From the NCBI RefSeq assembly GCF_900099675.1, contig NZ_FNDQ01000005.1, positions 1-64,000 on the forward strand: DNA of 64,000 nucleotides, written 5' to 3'. Numbering within the stretch: position 1 is the first letter of the stretch; the number at the start of each line of letters is the position of its first letter. Made by a program: the position numbers and the translations under genes. This DNA comes from Myroides phaeus. Its GTDB lineage: Bacteria; Bacteroidota; Bacteroidia; Flavobacteriales; Flavobacteriaceae. The notes beneath the pieces are model-generated. The model was not told the origin of the DNA and did no database searches. It saw only the letters and a program-made list of their open reading frames with translations. Below, in pieces: positions 1-9,080 of the stretch.

Positions 1-1035
1 AATATTTCCGAGCGTATTTCCATCATAATATAATTCACTAACTCCCATACCACAAGCCCAAGCACGTTTATTTAGAATATCTAATTGACCTCCAGATAGA
101 ACTGTTAAGACATTATCGTAAACACTATTTACATTAGCACTTAACTCACTTGCCCCTGTGAACATAGCAAGTCCAATTTGTTCTGAAATATCTGAAATAT
201 GATTTACAACTGCACCGCTGGTATTTTTATTACCTATGGTAAATAAAATATCAAAAGGGTTTTCTGTAACAGGAATTATTTGTTGATTTAGATTGATTGA
301 TAACCCGAAGTTATGTACATCTTTACTCATTAAATAATCTAAGTCCATTAAAGCTCCATAACTATTAGGTCTTGTATTTGCCATAGAAATACCTTGTTGC
401 ATTGCATTAAATACATCTGGTAACACTGCAAATCCGATAGACTTAATATTATCATTACCTCTTAAAGCGTGCTTAACTAAATAAACCGTATCAATAAAAG
501 TTCCGCTTCCAGTACCACCTGCAATAGAAAAGACAAAGTTAATTTCAATTCCTGCATCTTTAGGAATGAACTTGTTTTGGTTTGCTATATCTATATTTTG
601 AATAGCATTAATTTTAGTTTGAACAGCATTCATAATGTTGTTTTGGTTGAAATATGTACCAAAACGACCATTTGTTCTTACCTGACCAGCACCTTGCCAT
701 AAATTTCTTAAAGCGTACTCATTTTCTTGTGGCATCCAATCAAAAATGGTGTCTTTGTTTATTTGATATGCAGAAGCTGCACCTTGTACACCAATGTGAA
801 TAATTTCAGAAGGAGTAAAAGAGACTTTATTATCTTTATTAGAGTGAACATCTAATATATTATCTCTCATAATTGTTTTCTCTCCTGTGCTTATATCTGT
901 GTCAATTGCTAAAAAGCCAATCATAGGTGGTACTTCACCATAAGTATCTAAAAATCTCTTTTTAGTATGTAATAATGCTTGTGCTCCAGTTCCTCCTAAT
1001 CCAATGAATAAACTTCTTTTTAAAGTATGTGCCAT
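1..1035 (-). CDS. FtsZ/tubulin-like GTPase-fold protein (partial)
   Basis: I translated this region by hand; the frame is open from an ATG at 1035 to the window edge, so only the first 345 residues are present. The N-terminus reads MAHTLKRSLFIGLGGTGAQA, a glycine-rich nucleotide-binding start, and a tubulin/FtsZ-type signature GGTGSG follows an AGI/FSIA strand near residues 172-177. This combination matches the bacterial Tubulin_2 type of family (Pfam 'Tubulin like'), whose members are usually much longer, so most of the C-terminus should lie to the left. It starts only 3 bp after the stop of the upstream lipoprotein gene, so the two are almost certainly co-transcribed and probably work together. 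Whether it polymerises or binds GTP is inference. The family's function in Bacteroidetes is not known to me. Confidence 0.72.
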   Translation of the reverse strand, partial: MAHTLKRSLFIGLGGTGAQALLHTKKRFLDTYGEVPPMIGFLAIDTDISTGEKTIMRDNILDVHSNKDNKVSFTPSEIIHIGVQGAASAYQINKDTIFDWMPQENEYALRNLWQGAGQVRTNGRFGTYFNQNNIMNAVQTKINAIQNIDIANQNKFIPKDAGIEINFVFSIAGGTGSGTFIDTVYLVKHALRGNDNIKSIGFAVLPDVFNAMQQGISMANTRPNSYGALMDLDYLMSKDVHNFGLSINLNQQIIPVTENPFDILFTIGNKNTSGAVVNHISDISEQIGLAMFTGASELSANVNSVYDNVLTVLSGGQLDILNKRAWACGMGVSELYYDGNTLGNI

Positions 1036-1038
1036 AGT

Positions 1039-1953
1039 CTATAAATATGTAATAGTTATTTTTTCTTTAGTGTTATTATTTGTTATCTCATAAATAATTC
1101 CCTTTTCAAAAGTTGTGGTAAAGGGCTCTATACTATAATGACCTCCTGTTCTAATTCTAATTTTACTTTTTACACTCGGAGTAAAGTAAATAGGATTGGT
1201 GAAGAAATTATTAGTGATTGTTGTTCGTTTTCCTTGAAATATTTTATTAAAGAATCCTTGTTTATGTTTTTTATTAGTAAAAACTAATTCAATGTTATTT
1301 TTAACATTTATGTTTTTAAAGAAAGGTTGTTGAATAGTAATTTGTCCTTTTCCCATTCTTTTAAAAATAATAGGTCTCAGGATTAACAAATAAATAAATA
1401 GGCAAGTAGCTGTTATGGCTAATACCCAAAGTAATATAACTTTCAAGGGATTCATTTGAATTTCTTGTGTAGCTGACCATTTATAAATATTAGTATTATT
1501 AGGGTTTTCGATATCATTTACACGATCAAGATTGTGGTCAGCAATTGTAATGTATCCAAAAAAATCAGTATTAATTTGGGTTGGAATAACTAACTTTAAG
1601 TTGATTGTATCTCCAGTTTTATTAGTTGATTTTAAAATTATTTTGCCATCAGGAATAGGAGTGTCATTCACTAAAAAATGGTAAGGAACCTTATTTTTAA
1701 TTAACTCGTTTTCTCCATTATTTAAAGTGATTGTAACGGATGAGTTAGCTTCAGCTGCCCAATTATTAAATGAATACACAAAAGATTTTTGTAAAGTATC
1801 ATTTCGAGCATCTTTCCATAGAAATTTTTCATAAGAAATAGACTTCCCAAAATGTGAGGTAGATAAATTTTCATCTTCTTTTGGTTTATTACAACTATAT
1901 AAAGTTGTAACAAGAAGTAGAATGCAAACAAGTTTATGTTTGTATATAGTCAT
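1039..1953 (-). CDS. lipoprotein with a second transmembrane segment, partner of tubulin-like protein
   Basis: A 304-residue hypothetical protein. The N-terminus has a lipoprotein-type signal ending LLVTTLYSC (lipidated Cys about residue 21). It is followed by a predicted beta-rich extracytoplasmic part to about residue 168. A strong hydrophobic helix at about 171-193 (LKVILLWVLAITATCLFIYL) comes next, then a basic C-terminal domain of about 110 residues that would be cytoplasmic if the protein sits in the inner membrane. Having both a lipobox and an internal membrane helix is unusual and would tether the protein at two points. It is the first gene of a minus-strand operon with the tubulin-like gene. 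I recognise no family. A role in anchoring the tubulin-like protein to the membrane is an inference from topology and gene order. Confidence 0.7.
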   Translation of the reverse strand: MTIYKHKLVCILLLVTTLYSCNKPKEDENLSTSHFGKSISYEKFLWKDARNDTLQKSFVYSFNNWAAEANSSVTITLNNGENELIKNKVPYHFLVNDTPIPDGKIILKSTNKTGDTINLKLVIPTQINTDFFGYITIADHNLDRVNDIENPNNTNIYKWSATQEIQMNPLKVILLWVLAITATCLFIYLLILRPIIFKRMGKGQITIQQPFFKNINVKNNIELVFTNKKHKQGFFNKIFQGKRTTITNNFFTNPIYFTPSVKSKIRIRTGGHYSIEPFTTTFEKGIIYEITNNNTKEKITITYL

Positions 1954-2177
1954 AATTAACTTTATTTAATTATTATAAAGTTAGTAAAATTACTTCGTGT
2001 AATTTTTGAAATATTAGTGAGTGTCTTGTTTTTTTGAGTGAGTAGTGTTTATTATAATATGTTAAAAGGTAATTAAATATTCGTTAGTGTTGTTTTTTTA
2101 TAAAACTGAGAATATTATTTGATAGACAATTTTTTGTATAAGCTCAAAAATGATGCCTTAACTAAGTGTGAGTTTCT

Positions 2178-2300
2178 TTAAGTCATTTCATCGAGAACGG
2201 TTGTAGCTTTCATCGGGACTTCTTCGGAAAAGGCCCCTGTTTTGCAAGCAAGACTACCATTTATGCAAAGCGATGCTAAATAAAAGGTGGTGTAAAATAT
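2178..2300 (-). other. coding-like fragment in intergenic DNA
   Basis: Within an otherwise AT-rich gap, this GC-richer stretch has a clean minus-strand frame of 40 codons ending in TAA at 2178. It contains the peptide ACKTGAFSEEVPMKATTVL. The frame is bounded upstream by a stop at 2301-2303 and has no start codon before an internal Met. It could be the tail of a decayed gene, part of a dispersed repeat, or a structured non-coding element that happens to be open. No function is assigned. Confidence 0.3.
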
Positions 2301-2380
2301 CTATCTGTTTGTTTTACAGTAGTTTGTGGTTTTCTATGTTTGCAGGTAAAAACAAGAGGGATGCGTAGAAATGGGAATAG

Positions 2381-2440
2381 GACAAAAGTGGAAAAAAAGA
2401 GAAAAGAAAGGAAAAAAAGAGAAAAGAAAGGACAAAAGTG
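2381..2440 (+). repeat. nested polypurine direct repeat
   Basis: A 20-bp all-purine unit (GAAAAAAAGAGAAAAGAAAG) occurs twice in perfect tandem at 2391-2410 and 2411-2430. It is flanked by two copies of GACAAAAGTGGAA at 2381 and 2431. More than 60 bases are almost pure purine on this strand. It lies about 85 bp upstream of the next plus-strand gene. It may be a slippage-prone or promoter-upstream element; no protein is encoded here. The rest of 1954-2523 holds only the coding-like fragment at 2178-2300 and AT-rich DNA. Confidence 0.85.
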
Positions 2441-2523
2441 GAAGGGTGAAGAAAAGATAGTAAATTATAAAATAGCTTTGTAATGAGGTTAAAATCAATT
2501 GGTTCGTAAAAAAAACAAAAGCT

Positions 2524-3183
2524 ATGAAAAAAAATAATGAATGTTTACAAGTGGATGTGGAGGTTAAAAAAGCCAAGCAAAATGTGCTAAACCACACGGA
2601 GGTTCGTCATCAAGGTACTAAAGAAGAGAAGGATTTCTTTTATGAAAAAACGTATGTAAGTGTAAATCCAGGCGAAGAAGAGGAATATTTGACTAACTTT
2701 TTTACCAATTTAGAAGAGTTCACAAATCCTTTTTACAGGCTTAATTCTCTGAAAAAAATGGTAACCCCTTTTTTGGTTGAAAAAGGAATGAAAGAAGCAA
2801 CTTTTCAATATGGAAATCGCGTGTATATTGATATGAGTAAGTTGGGATTTACTACAGGTCGTGGTAAAAAACGGAAGTTACATAGTTTAAAAATGATGTC
2901 AAATCTTCAATTATCAATGCAATGGAGAAGGTTTAAATCAAGTGAAGATTCAGATAAAAAGAACATACTGGTAGTTTATTTGTTCAATCCGATAGTACAT
3001 GAGTCCACTATTTACGAATATGAAGCTGAAGAGATGCATTACAAATTAGTTCTTCCAATATTTAAAAGCTGGGAAAATCACCGGGTTCACGTATGGGCTT
3101 TTTGGTATCAAGTTTGTGCAGATGAGATACAAAGTAACTCTAAAAGTCAGTATGTAGGTGAGATTACAATTTTGAAGAAGTAA
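2524..3183 (+). CDS. hypothetical protein, possibly DUF6266-like
   Basis: A 219-residue protein without signal peptide or membrane segment. It starts at an ATG after an A-rich leader. The N-terminal 45 residues are charged and probably disordered. The centre is Lys-rich with a KLGFTTGRGKKRK stretch (about residues 107-119). The C-terminal part is a beta-rich pattern ending in a W-x-F-x(9)-S-x-S-x-Y-x-G motif (about residues 198-213). That ending resembles the C-terminal edge of DUF6266-type flavobacterial proteins, where a strand ends with S-x-S-x-Y-x-G, but the characteristic N-terminus is missing, so the assignment is weak. It stands alone between the tubulin-like operon and the DUF262 pair. 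No function can be assigned. Confidence 0.6.
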   Translation: MKKNNECLQVDVEVKKAKQNVLNHTEVRHQGTKEEKDFFYEKTYVSVNPGEEEEYLTNFFTNLEEFTNPFYRLNSLKKMVTPFLVEKGMKEATFQYGNRVYIDMSKLGFTTGRGKKRKLHSLKMMSNLQLSMQWRRFKSSEDSDKKNILVVYLFNPIVHESTIYEYEAEEMHYKLVLPIFKSWENHRVHVWAFWYQVCADEIQSNSKSQYVGEITILKK

Positions 3184-3539
3184 AGAGATAATATTAGAAA
3201 AGAGAATCAGATATATAAATGATATAGTTTGAATTAAATACAAAATAATGCGGTTTTTTATTCAAAATTTAATAGTTTACATTTTTGTTGAATTTCATGA
3301 AAGGACTTGCCTAAGTTTGTAACTACTTTTACATATTTTCTTTTAGATCCAATTAGACAAGTGTTATATTTACATAAATTAAGCTCTATAAACCTGGACT
3401 GATATTAAAAAGTAGTCTATTTTTAGCTATAATAGATGAAAGTGTGTAAAAGTTTGATAGTAATTAATATAAATACATAGCTTTAAGAAGCAATGTTATA
3501 GTATATTTTTGTGAAGTTCACCCTAACCCTAAAACAATT
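3184..3539. other. intergenic, AT-rich
   Basis: About 356 bp between the hypothetical gene and the DUF262 pair. I see no gene. It contains a plausible promoter at the right end and, just before the start codon, a CCCTAACCCTAAA string at about 3521-3533 that looks telomere-like by chance. Confidence 0.6.
3482..3511 (+). promoter_or_regulatory. Bacteroidetes-type promoter of the DUF262 pair
   Basis: A perfect -7 element TATTTTTG (TAnnTTTG) lies at 3504-3511. A TTTA, near the -33 TTTG consensus, lies 18 bp upstream at 3482-3485. The start codon is at 3540. Confidence 0.5.
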
Positions 3540-5366
3540 ATGAAAGAGTTTATTTATCCTCTTGCACATATATTTTCGACGAAATTTTTACTGAAAGATT
3601 TAAATGTGTCGCATTATTATATAGCGTCATATCAACGAGGATATAAATGGAAATCATTTTCAAAAAGTGATCAAGTTCCTATGTTGCTTGCTGATATTTA
3701 TGAAGCTTTTAAAATGCAGGCATCTGAATATTACTTGCAATATATAACTGTGAAAAAGAATTATCTGAATCCCTCTTTACTTGAAGTTATTGATGGACAA
3801 CAGCGCTTAACTACTCTAAGTTTAATGTTTTATGTATCTGAAGCTTTTGGAGGAATTAATTATGCTAAAGATATAGTAGTACATCAACGGTATAAATCTA
3901 ATGTTAAGTTTAAAGATGTATTTGCAAGTGTTTTAGAACTTGGTTTAGAGAACGATGTTATACAAAATCATCAAGATATTTATTACTTATTTCATGCAAA
4001 AGAATGTATTTTTCGTTTTTTTAAGTCATTAGGAGATGAGTTAAATGCCTATTTAGACTATCTTTTATGTAAAGTGAAAATTATTGTTAATATTGAAGAT
4101 GAATTAACTTCTCCAGAAGAAGTATTTTCAAATTTAAATGACAATAAAGTAGATTTAACGAATTACTATCTTGTTAAGGGGTTGTTGTTTACACAATCTA
4201 CACGCAGAGAAAATACTTATACAAGCTTCTTAGAAATTCAAGAAAACAGGAGTCGTTTGGCGCGTAATTGGGATCAATTGAATCAATGGTTTTTGAACGA
4301 AAAGCAAAGTCAATTGTTTTTTTATAAATATAACATTATTAATAAAAGAGACGAGAATATAGGAATCAACTCTATTTTAAATTTAGCGAAACCAAAGAAT
4401 TTAGAAAGACAATATTTAGATGTGCTACAGGTTTTCTTTTCTGAAATGAAGCATAAAGGGGATAGTACTGTTTTTCAGTACGATGATATGGCTTTGTTTA
4501 ATCTATATTTGGAAGAAATAAATGATTCACATCAAGCAGAACAAAAGTTGGAAGAAGTACAGAATTTAGCAAAACGTTTTATAAACTGGTATGCAGATGA
4601 TGAGTTGTATCATTTGATAGGCTATTATATTGTAACTGGTCAGTCCATAGAAACGATTAAAGATTTGGGTAAAACTGAGTTAAAAAAAGTTTTGTATAAA
4701 TGGTTATATAAATCTTTGCAGCTAAAAGAAGACCAAAGGATTAATAGTTTAGAATATGGTACAGATAATAGTATCTTAAATCGCATATTTTTAGCTATAA
4801 ATGCTTTTCCAATGATATTTGATAATGGAAAATATAAAATCGAGTTTTTAAATAGATTTAATTTTTACACCTATACAACTAACAAATGGAGTATTGAGCA
4901 TATTTATCCTCAAACTCCTAAAGTTGAACCAAAAGATGTTGTTCACTATAGAAATTGGTTTTTAAATAAAACTTCTAATCATGTATTGAAAGCGAAAATT
5001 AATGCAGTTAGTTTGGAGGATGATAACATTGAAGAAGAAATCTCTAATTTAGGTTTATTAAATATTAATGAGAATTTTATAGGGAATTTGGCCTTGTTAG
5101 AGCAGGGGAATAATAGTACATTAAGTAATAATGTTTTTCCAAGAAAAAGAGAGTTGTTACTAAGTATGTTGGCGCAAGGTGATTTCGTTCCTCAGCATAC
5201 AATTAATGCTGTATGTAAAAACTTAGCACTTTTAAAAAACCCAGATGTAGAAATAAGGTTTTCAACTCATCTGATTGATTGGGCAGAAGAAGATATGCAC
5301 GCAAATGCATTATGGCTCGAATATACTTATAAGTTATTAATAGATTTTATAAAAGAAAATATATGA
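3540..5366 (+). CDS. DUF262-DUF1524 protein, GmrSD-family (type IV restriction-like)
   Basis: A 608-residue cytoplasmic protein. The N-terminal DUF262 (GmrS-like, ParB-fold) domain shows Y-Q-R-G-Y-x-W at residues 31-37 and the signature IDGQQRLTTL at 84-93, the nucleotide-binding/hydrolysis motif of the family. The C-terminal third carries a DUF1524/GmrD-like HNH nuclease region with WSIEHIYPQ around E453-H454 and a GNLALLEQGNNSTLSN stretch that normally follows it. Proteins with both domains are modification-dependent or anti-phage nucleases, so a defence role is likely. Its TGA overlaps the ATG of the next gene (ATGA), so the two are translationally coupled. Which DNA it attacks cannot be read from the sequence. 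Confidence 0.85.
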   Translation: MKEFIYPLAHIFSTKFLLKDLNVSHYYIASYQRGYKWKSFSKSDQVPMLLADIYEAFKMQASEYYLQYITVKKNYLNPSLLEVIDGQQRLTTLSLMFYVSEAFGGINYAKDIVVHQRYKSNVKFKDVFASVLELGLENDVIQNHQDIYYLFHAKECIFRFFKSLGDELNAYLDYLLCKVKIIVNIEDELTSPEEVFSNLNDNKVDLTNYYLVKGLLFTQSTRRENTYTSFLEIQENRSRLARNWDQLNQWFLNEKQSQLFFYKYNIINKRDENIGINSILNLAKPKNLERQYLDVLQVFFSEMKHKGDSTVFQYDDMALFNLYLEEINDSHQAEQKLEEVQNLAKRFINWYADDELYHLIGYYIVTGQSIETIKDLGKTELKKVLYKWLYKSLQLKEDQRINSLEYGTDNSILNRIFLAINAFPMIFDNGKYKIEFLNRFNFYTYTTNKWSIEHIYPQTPKVEPKDVVHYRNWFLNKTSNHVLKAKINAVSLEDDNIEEEISNLGLLNINENFIGNLALLEQGNNSTLSNNVFPRKRELLLSMLAQGDFVPQHTINAVCKNLALLKNPDVEIRFSTHLIDWAEEDMHANALWLEYTYKLLIDFIKENI

Positions 5367-7711
5367 GAACAGGAAGATATGTATTAAAGGATTTGTTTTT
5401 AAACAATGAAGTAGATCAGTTTATTATTCCTGAGTTGCAGCGTGATTATGTTTGGTCTCAAGTAGAAGTTAATAAATTTTGGAATAGTATTCAAAAGAAA
5501 TACAAAGAAAAAAAAGAACAATTTTCTCAAATCTCTATTTTAGAAGATGGAGTTGAGATGAATGATAACGTAATAATTGAACATTTAAAAAGGCAATTGA
5601 ATATAGTAAAGCATAAACAAAAGTTTGGTTTTATTTATGCTTATCACGATAAAGAATTCCCCGGAAAGTTCTATCTGATTGATGGACAGCAACGTTTGAC
5701 TACTTTTTATGTACTTTTAATTGCTTTATATGATAAGTTAGACTTACAAGAGGAGTTTATTAGAAATTATTTTGTAAATAAATCTTCTAAATTAGATTAT
5801 AAAGTTCGTGAATCCGCTCATGTGTTTTTGAAATTATTTTTGAACAATATTTTATCTAAAAAAGATTTTAGGGAAGATCCGAATTTCTTTGAACAAGAGT
5901 ATATATTTGATGTAACTGTAAAAAATATAATTAAAAACTATGATTTTTTTAAATTAAAAATTAATCAAGAAAGTGATATAGAATGGCTTGATTTTTTAGA
6001 TTATATCGAGAACTATATAGAGTTTAATTATTTTGATACAAATTTAAGTGAGCAGGGTGAGCGATTGTATTTGTATATGAATAGTAGAGGTTTTAAACTT
6101 TCATCACAAGAGATTTTAAGAGCTAAAATAATAGAAAAATGTAGTATAGAAAATAAAATTATAGCTGGTGAAAAATGGGAAGAATGGCAAGATTTCTTTT
6201 TTAAAAATAGAAATGGAAATCCTGATTCAGATTTTGGTTTTGAGGCGTTTTTATTGCATATTTCTTATCTGAAAAAGCAAACTGAAGGGAATTTAAAAAA
6301 AGATTTGTTTGATGAATTTAAAGATCTTAAAAATTATCAGATAGACCATTTAGATATTGATTTTATAGAACTTTCCCAGAAAACTTTGCAACGATTACTT
6401 TTTGAAAATCAGCGTGAAGAGCTGTATTATAAAGGATATTTTGATAATAAATCATTGTCAAAAAAATTACTATTTAGATATTTATCTGCGTGGTATTATT
6501 TGATAAGATTTAAAAATGAAGTTTCTGATTCTGAATTAGAATTGATTAGATTATTTTCCTTAAATCAATCGCATACTCGAGATGTAGGAAATGAGCCAAT
6601 TGAGGAATTGTTGCGTTTTTTTGCATTCGTAGATTCTATGAAAACTTCAAATATACTAGATATAAATAATATTGATTTGGTGAGTCAATGTTTTGATAAA
6701 TCTTCTGAAGAACACTTACAACATGAAAAGCATAAACTTCTTTGGTTAAAAAATGAGTCTCATAAAAGTGAGTTACTGCCATTTTTAAAAGAAATATATT
6801 TTGATGAAGTATTAAATGATTTAATTGAAGGAAAAACAGGATGTTTCTTTTATTGGTCAGAAAGTATTAAGGAGACACTTTTTGATTTTTCGTTTATGTA
6901 TAGGTGTATTCTTATATTAAAAGAGTTAGCGTTTAAAAAGAAGGAGTTAAATGAATATTCAAGTAATTTTACATCTAAGACACTTAGGAGATTTATTCTT
7001 AGTAATTTTGATTTTTCAGAGCAAAAGGGCAAAATGAATAGCTTAGCTAAAGTGAATTTGGTAAATGATGAGCGAGCTTTGTTTTCAAGAATATTTCTGA
7101 ATACACATTTTCTTTATATAATTAAAGATTTAGAGAATGAATCAATAAATTTAAAGGAATTGGATTTTGACCAAATAGCATCTAAATTGGATCCTTATGA
7201 TTGGAAATATTATTTTGTTAAGTATCCTAATGTACTATTGCATAGTAAAAATAATTTATTTGCTAAAGATGATTGCCTTTCAGAATATATTGTCATTCGA
7301 AATTCACATCAATCAGTTCAAAATCACTATTTGATTTGTTTAATAACACAATATTTATTACAAGAAAAAATAGTTACTGAAACAAATAGCAAAATAGTGT
7401 TTAATTTATATGATTTAGGTATTATTTATTTTGATTTTATAATTGAAAATGGTAGGGTCATTTGTACTGAGGAACATTCAAATAGGTATGCTATAGATTT
7501 TATATACAATAAGGAGACTAAAAAATGGTTTTATAAATTATTTATGAGAGAGAGTGGAGAAGAATTAGTAAAAGAAGGTACTATTTTCTTTTTATATCAA
7601 TCAGAGTATTCTTTAGAAAAAAACTCCAAAATTCTAAGAGATAAAATACTCTCTATTGTTGAGGATTTACCTCAAATAGTTGATTTAGTGATTGGTAAAA
7701 AATATAAATAA
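5363..7711 (+). CDS. second DUF262-domain protein of a GmrSD-like pair
   Basis: A 782-residue protein starting inside the stop of the preceding gene. The N-terminus has the DUF262 signature IPELQRDYVW (residues 22-31) and FYLIDGQQRLTTFYVLL (D107-G-Q-Q-R111), plus a long acidic insert between them. After about residue 330 the sequence is helical and Leu/Lys-rich. I find no E-H-I-x-P type HNH motif, unlike the partner, so this may be a regulatory or sensing subunit, or its nuclease may be a divergent C-terminal domain. The two-gene arrangement (one DUF262+DUF1524, one long DUF262) suggests an obligate complex. Defence is an inference from the family and from the surrounding accessory DNA. Confidence 0.82.
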   Translation: MRTGRYVLKDLFLNNEVDQFIIPELQRDYVWSQVEVNKFWNSIQKKYKEKKEQFSQISILEDGVEMNDNVIIEHLKRQLNIVKHKQKFGFIYAYHDKEFPGKFYLIDGQQRLTTFYVLLIALYDKLDLQEEFIRNYFVNKSSKLDYKVRESAHVFLKLFLNNILSKKDFREDPNFFEQEYIFDVTVKNIIKNYDFFKLKINQESDIEWLDFLDYIENYIEFNYFDTNLSEQGERLYLYMNSRGFKLSSQEILRAKIIEKCSIENKIIAGEKWEEWQDFFFKNRNGNPDSDFGFEAFLLHISYLKKQTEGNLKKDLFDEFKDLKNYQIDHLDIDFIELSQKTLQRLLFENQREELYYKGYFDNKSLSKKLLFRYLSAWYYLIRFKNEVSDSELELIRLFSLNQSHTRDVGNEPIEELLRFFAFVDSMKTSNILDINNIDLVSQCFDKSSEEHLQHEKHKLLWLKNESHKSELLPFLKEIYFDEVLNDLIEGKTGCFFYWSESIKETLFDFSFMYRCILILKELAFKKKELNEYSSNFTSKTLRRFILSNFDFSEQKGKMNSLAKVNLVNDERALFSRIFLNTHFLYIIKDLENESINLKELDFDQIASKLDPYDWKYYFVKYPNVLLHSKNNLFAKDDCLSEYIVIRNSHQSVQNHYLICLITQYLLQEKIVTETNSKIVFNLYDLGIIYFDFIIENGRVICTEEHSNRYAIDFIYNKETKKWFYKLFMRESGEELVKEGTIFFLYQSEYSLEKNSKILRDKILSIVEDLPQIVDLVIGKKYK

Positions 7712-7770
7712 TTGAAATAAATAATGAAAATTATTTTTTTATATAAAAAAGTTGTTCAAAATACAAAACA

Positions 7771-7803
7771 AAAAAATGCCACCTAATCAGGTGGCATTTT
7801 TTA
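7771..7803. terminator. bidirectional terminator between convergent genes
   Basis: The hairpin AAAAAATGCCACCT / AGGTGGCATTTTTT has a 4-base loop, with A- and T-runs on both sides. It separates the DUF262 pair from the convergent lipoprotein gene. Confidence 0.9.
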
Positions 7804-7820
7804 GTTATATATAATCTATG

Positions 7821-8822
7821 TTATTTAATATCAGTAGTATATTCACCTAACACAATATCTTTTGTAAAAGAAAGGTTGTCATACTGGTCTTTGATAAAGT
7901 GTGCCCCTTTAAGTGTTACTTTATGAACCAATTTTGCTGGTCCTTCAATAGGATTTGTCTTACGTGTTTCAATAACAATTTGCCCTTTAGTAGCAGTCCA
8001 CAGTTCTTCTAACTTGTTTACGTTTGCTTCAGATGAACCAGGAATATCTCCTTCATATTTACATACGTTAGGAAGGTTAATTCCCGTGCGACTGTAATAT
8101 CTAAATGTAGCTACTCTTTCATTGTCTAAGTTAATCGTTTTAACAGTTTCTTCATTAGGTAATTCATCAATTGATAAACCAACTAAAACAGCCTCTCTGT
8201 TAGAAAGCGTAACAGTGCGTCCCTCACATTCATTTAATACTTTTAAGACTCCGTCTGTTCCAGCAAACTTAAATTCTAAAGTACGGTTAGCATAATTATT
8301 CGTTCCAAATAACATTTTATCGTACTTAATGTTCGTGTCTCCCTCTTTGAAGTTGATGTTCTGTAAGTAAAACGCGTATTGGTAAGTCAACGATACAGAG
8401 TTGTTTGTTTCAGAAGTATTGTTGTTTAAAGCAATTTCTCTATTGATAACTACTGTTCCCCCTGGTGATGCAGGAATGCTTTGAACCACCGATGGTGAAG
8501 CAGGAGGTGGTAAGTTACAGATAGATTTACTATCTACTTTATCTGTATATTTTCTATAGTCTAATGATGTACTTTGTCCGTCAATCTCAACTGAAACTGC
8601 GTGTACACTTGGATCTTTCATTAGGTTTTCTGCATCCACTACAAGGATAAGTGCCTCGTCTTTCTGAAGTTTGTAGAATATCTTTTCTGCACCTACTGTG
8701 CTACATTTCTGTACAGAAGTTTCTTTACTGAAATCGATGTCTTTAAATACAAGATCACCGTCGTCACACGACGATAAAACAGTTAGCAAAGATATACTTG
8801 CAATGGCTAAAAACTTTTTCAT
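7821..8822 (-). CDS. hypothetical lipoprotein
   Basis: A 333-residue protein. The N-terminus MKKFLAIASISLLTVLSSCD has a clear lipobox (LSSC, Cys about 19) followed by Asp-Asp, which suits export to the outer leaflet in Bacteroidetes. The mature protein is beta-strand rich, with a Pro/Gly-rich hinge near residues 105-122 (LPPPASPSVVQSIPASPGG). No enzyme motif is visible. It ends at the shared terminator with the DUF262 operon and is monocistronic. The domain is unknown to me; a cell-surface location is inferred from the signal. Confidence 0.8.
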   Translation of the reverse strand: MKKFLAIASISLLTVLSSCDDGDLVFKDIDFSKETSVQKCSTVGAEKIFYKLQKDEALILVVDAENLMKDPSVHAVSVEIDGQSTSLDYRKYTDKVDSKSICNLPPPASPSVVQSIPASPGGTVVINREIALNNNTSETNNSVSLTYQYAFYLQNINFKEGDTNIKYDKMLFGTNNYANRTLEFKFAGTDGVLKVLNECEGRTVTLSNREAVLVGLSIDELPNEETVKTINLDNERVATFRYYSRTGINLPNVCKYEGDIPGSSEANVNKLEELWTATKGQIVIETRKTNPIEGPAKLVHKVTLKGAHFIKDQYDNLSFTKDIVLGEYTTDIK

Positions 8823-9010
8823 ATGAAGTTTAAAATTATTTTCAGTGACAAAAATAGTTTTTTTCTTGGGATAAAGTAAAAATACAGCGTAGTTAATCGT
8901 TTTTTAACGCTATTTTCTGTTGGTAAGACTAACTTTTTGAAGGTACAATGCTGGGTATTGCTTTTTGAGTTTAGGTTAAACAGGAGCATTTGTTTATTTT
9001 GATCTGATTA

Positions 9011-9044
9011 TTTGCTTACTGCAAAGATGATTTATCTATATTTG
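9011..9044 (+). promoter_or_regulatory. promoter of sugar permease
   Basis: TTTG at 9011-9014 and TATATTTG (perfect TAnnTTTG) at 9037-9044, 22 bp apart and 36 bp before the ATG. Confidence 0.6.
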
Positions 9045-9080
9045 AAAAACTTAATAAAATTGTAATCCAACAACTTATAT

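Noticed and set aside
2334..2597. 87-codon minus-strand frame, Phe/Leu-rich
   Set aside because: It is the complement of the polypurine repeat; composition is dictated by the repeat and it overlaps the start of the gene at 2524.
3521..3533. CCCTAACCCTAAA, telomere-like repeat
   Set aside because: Only two units in a bacterial leader; chance similarity.
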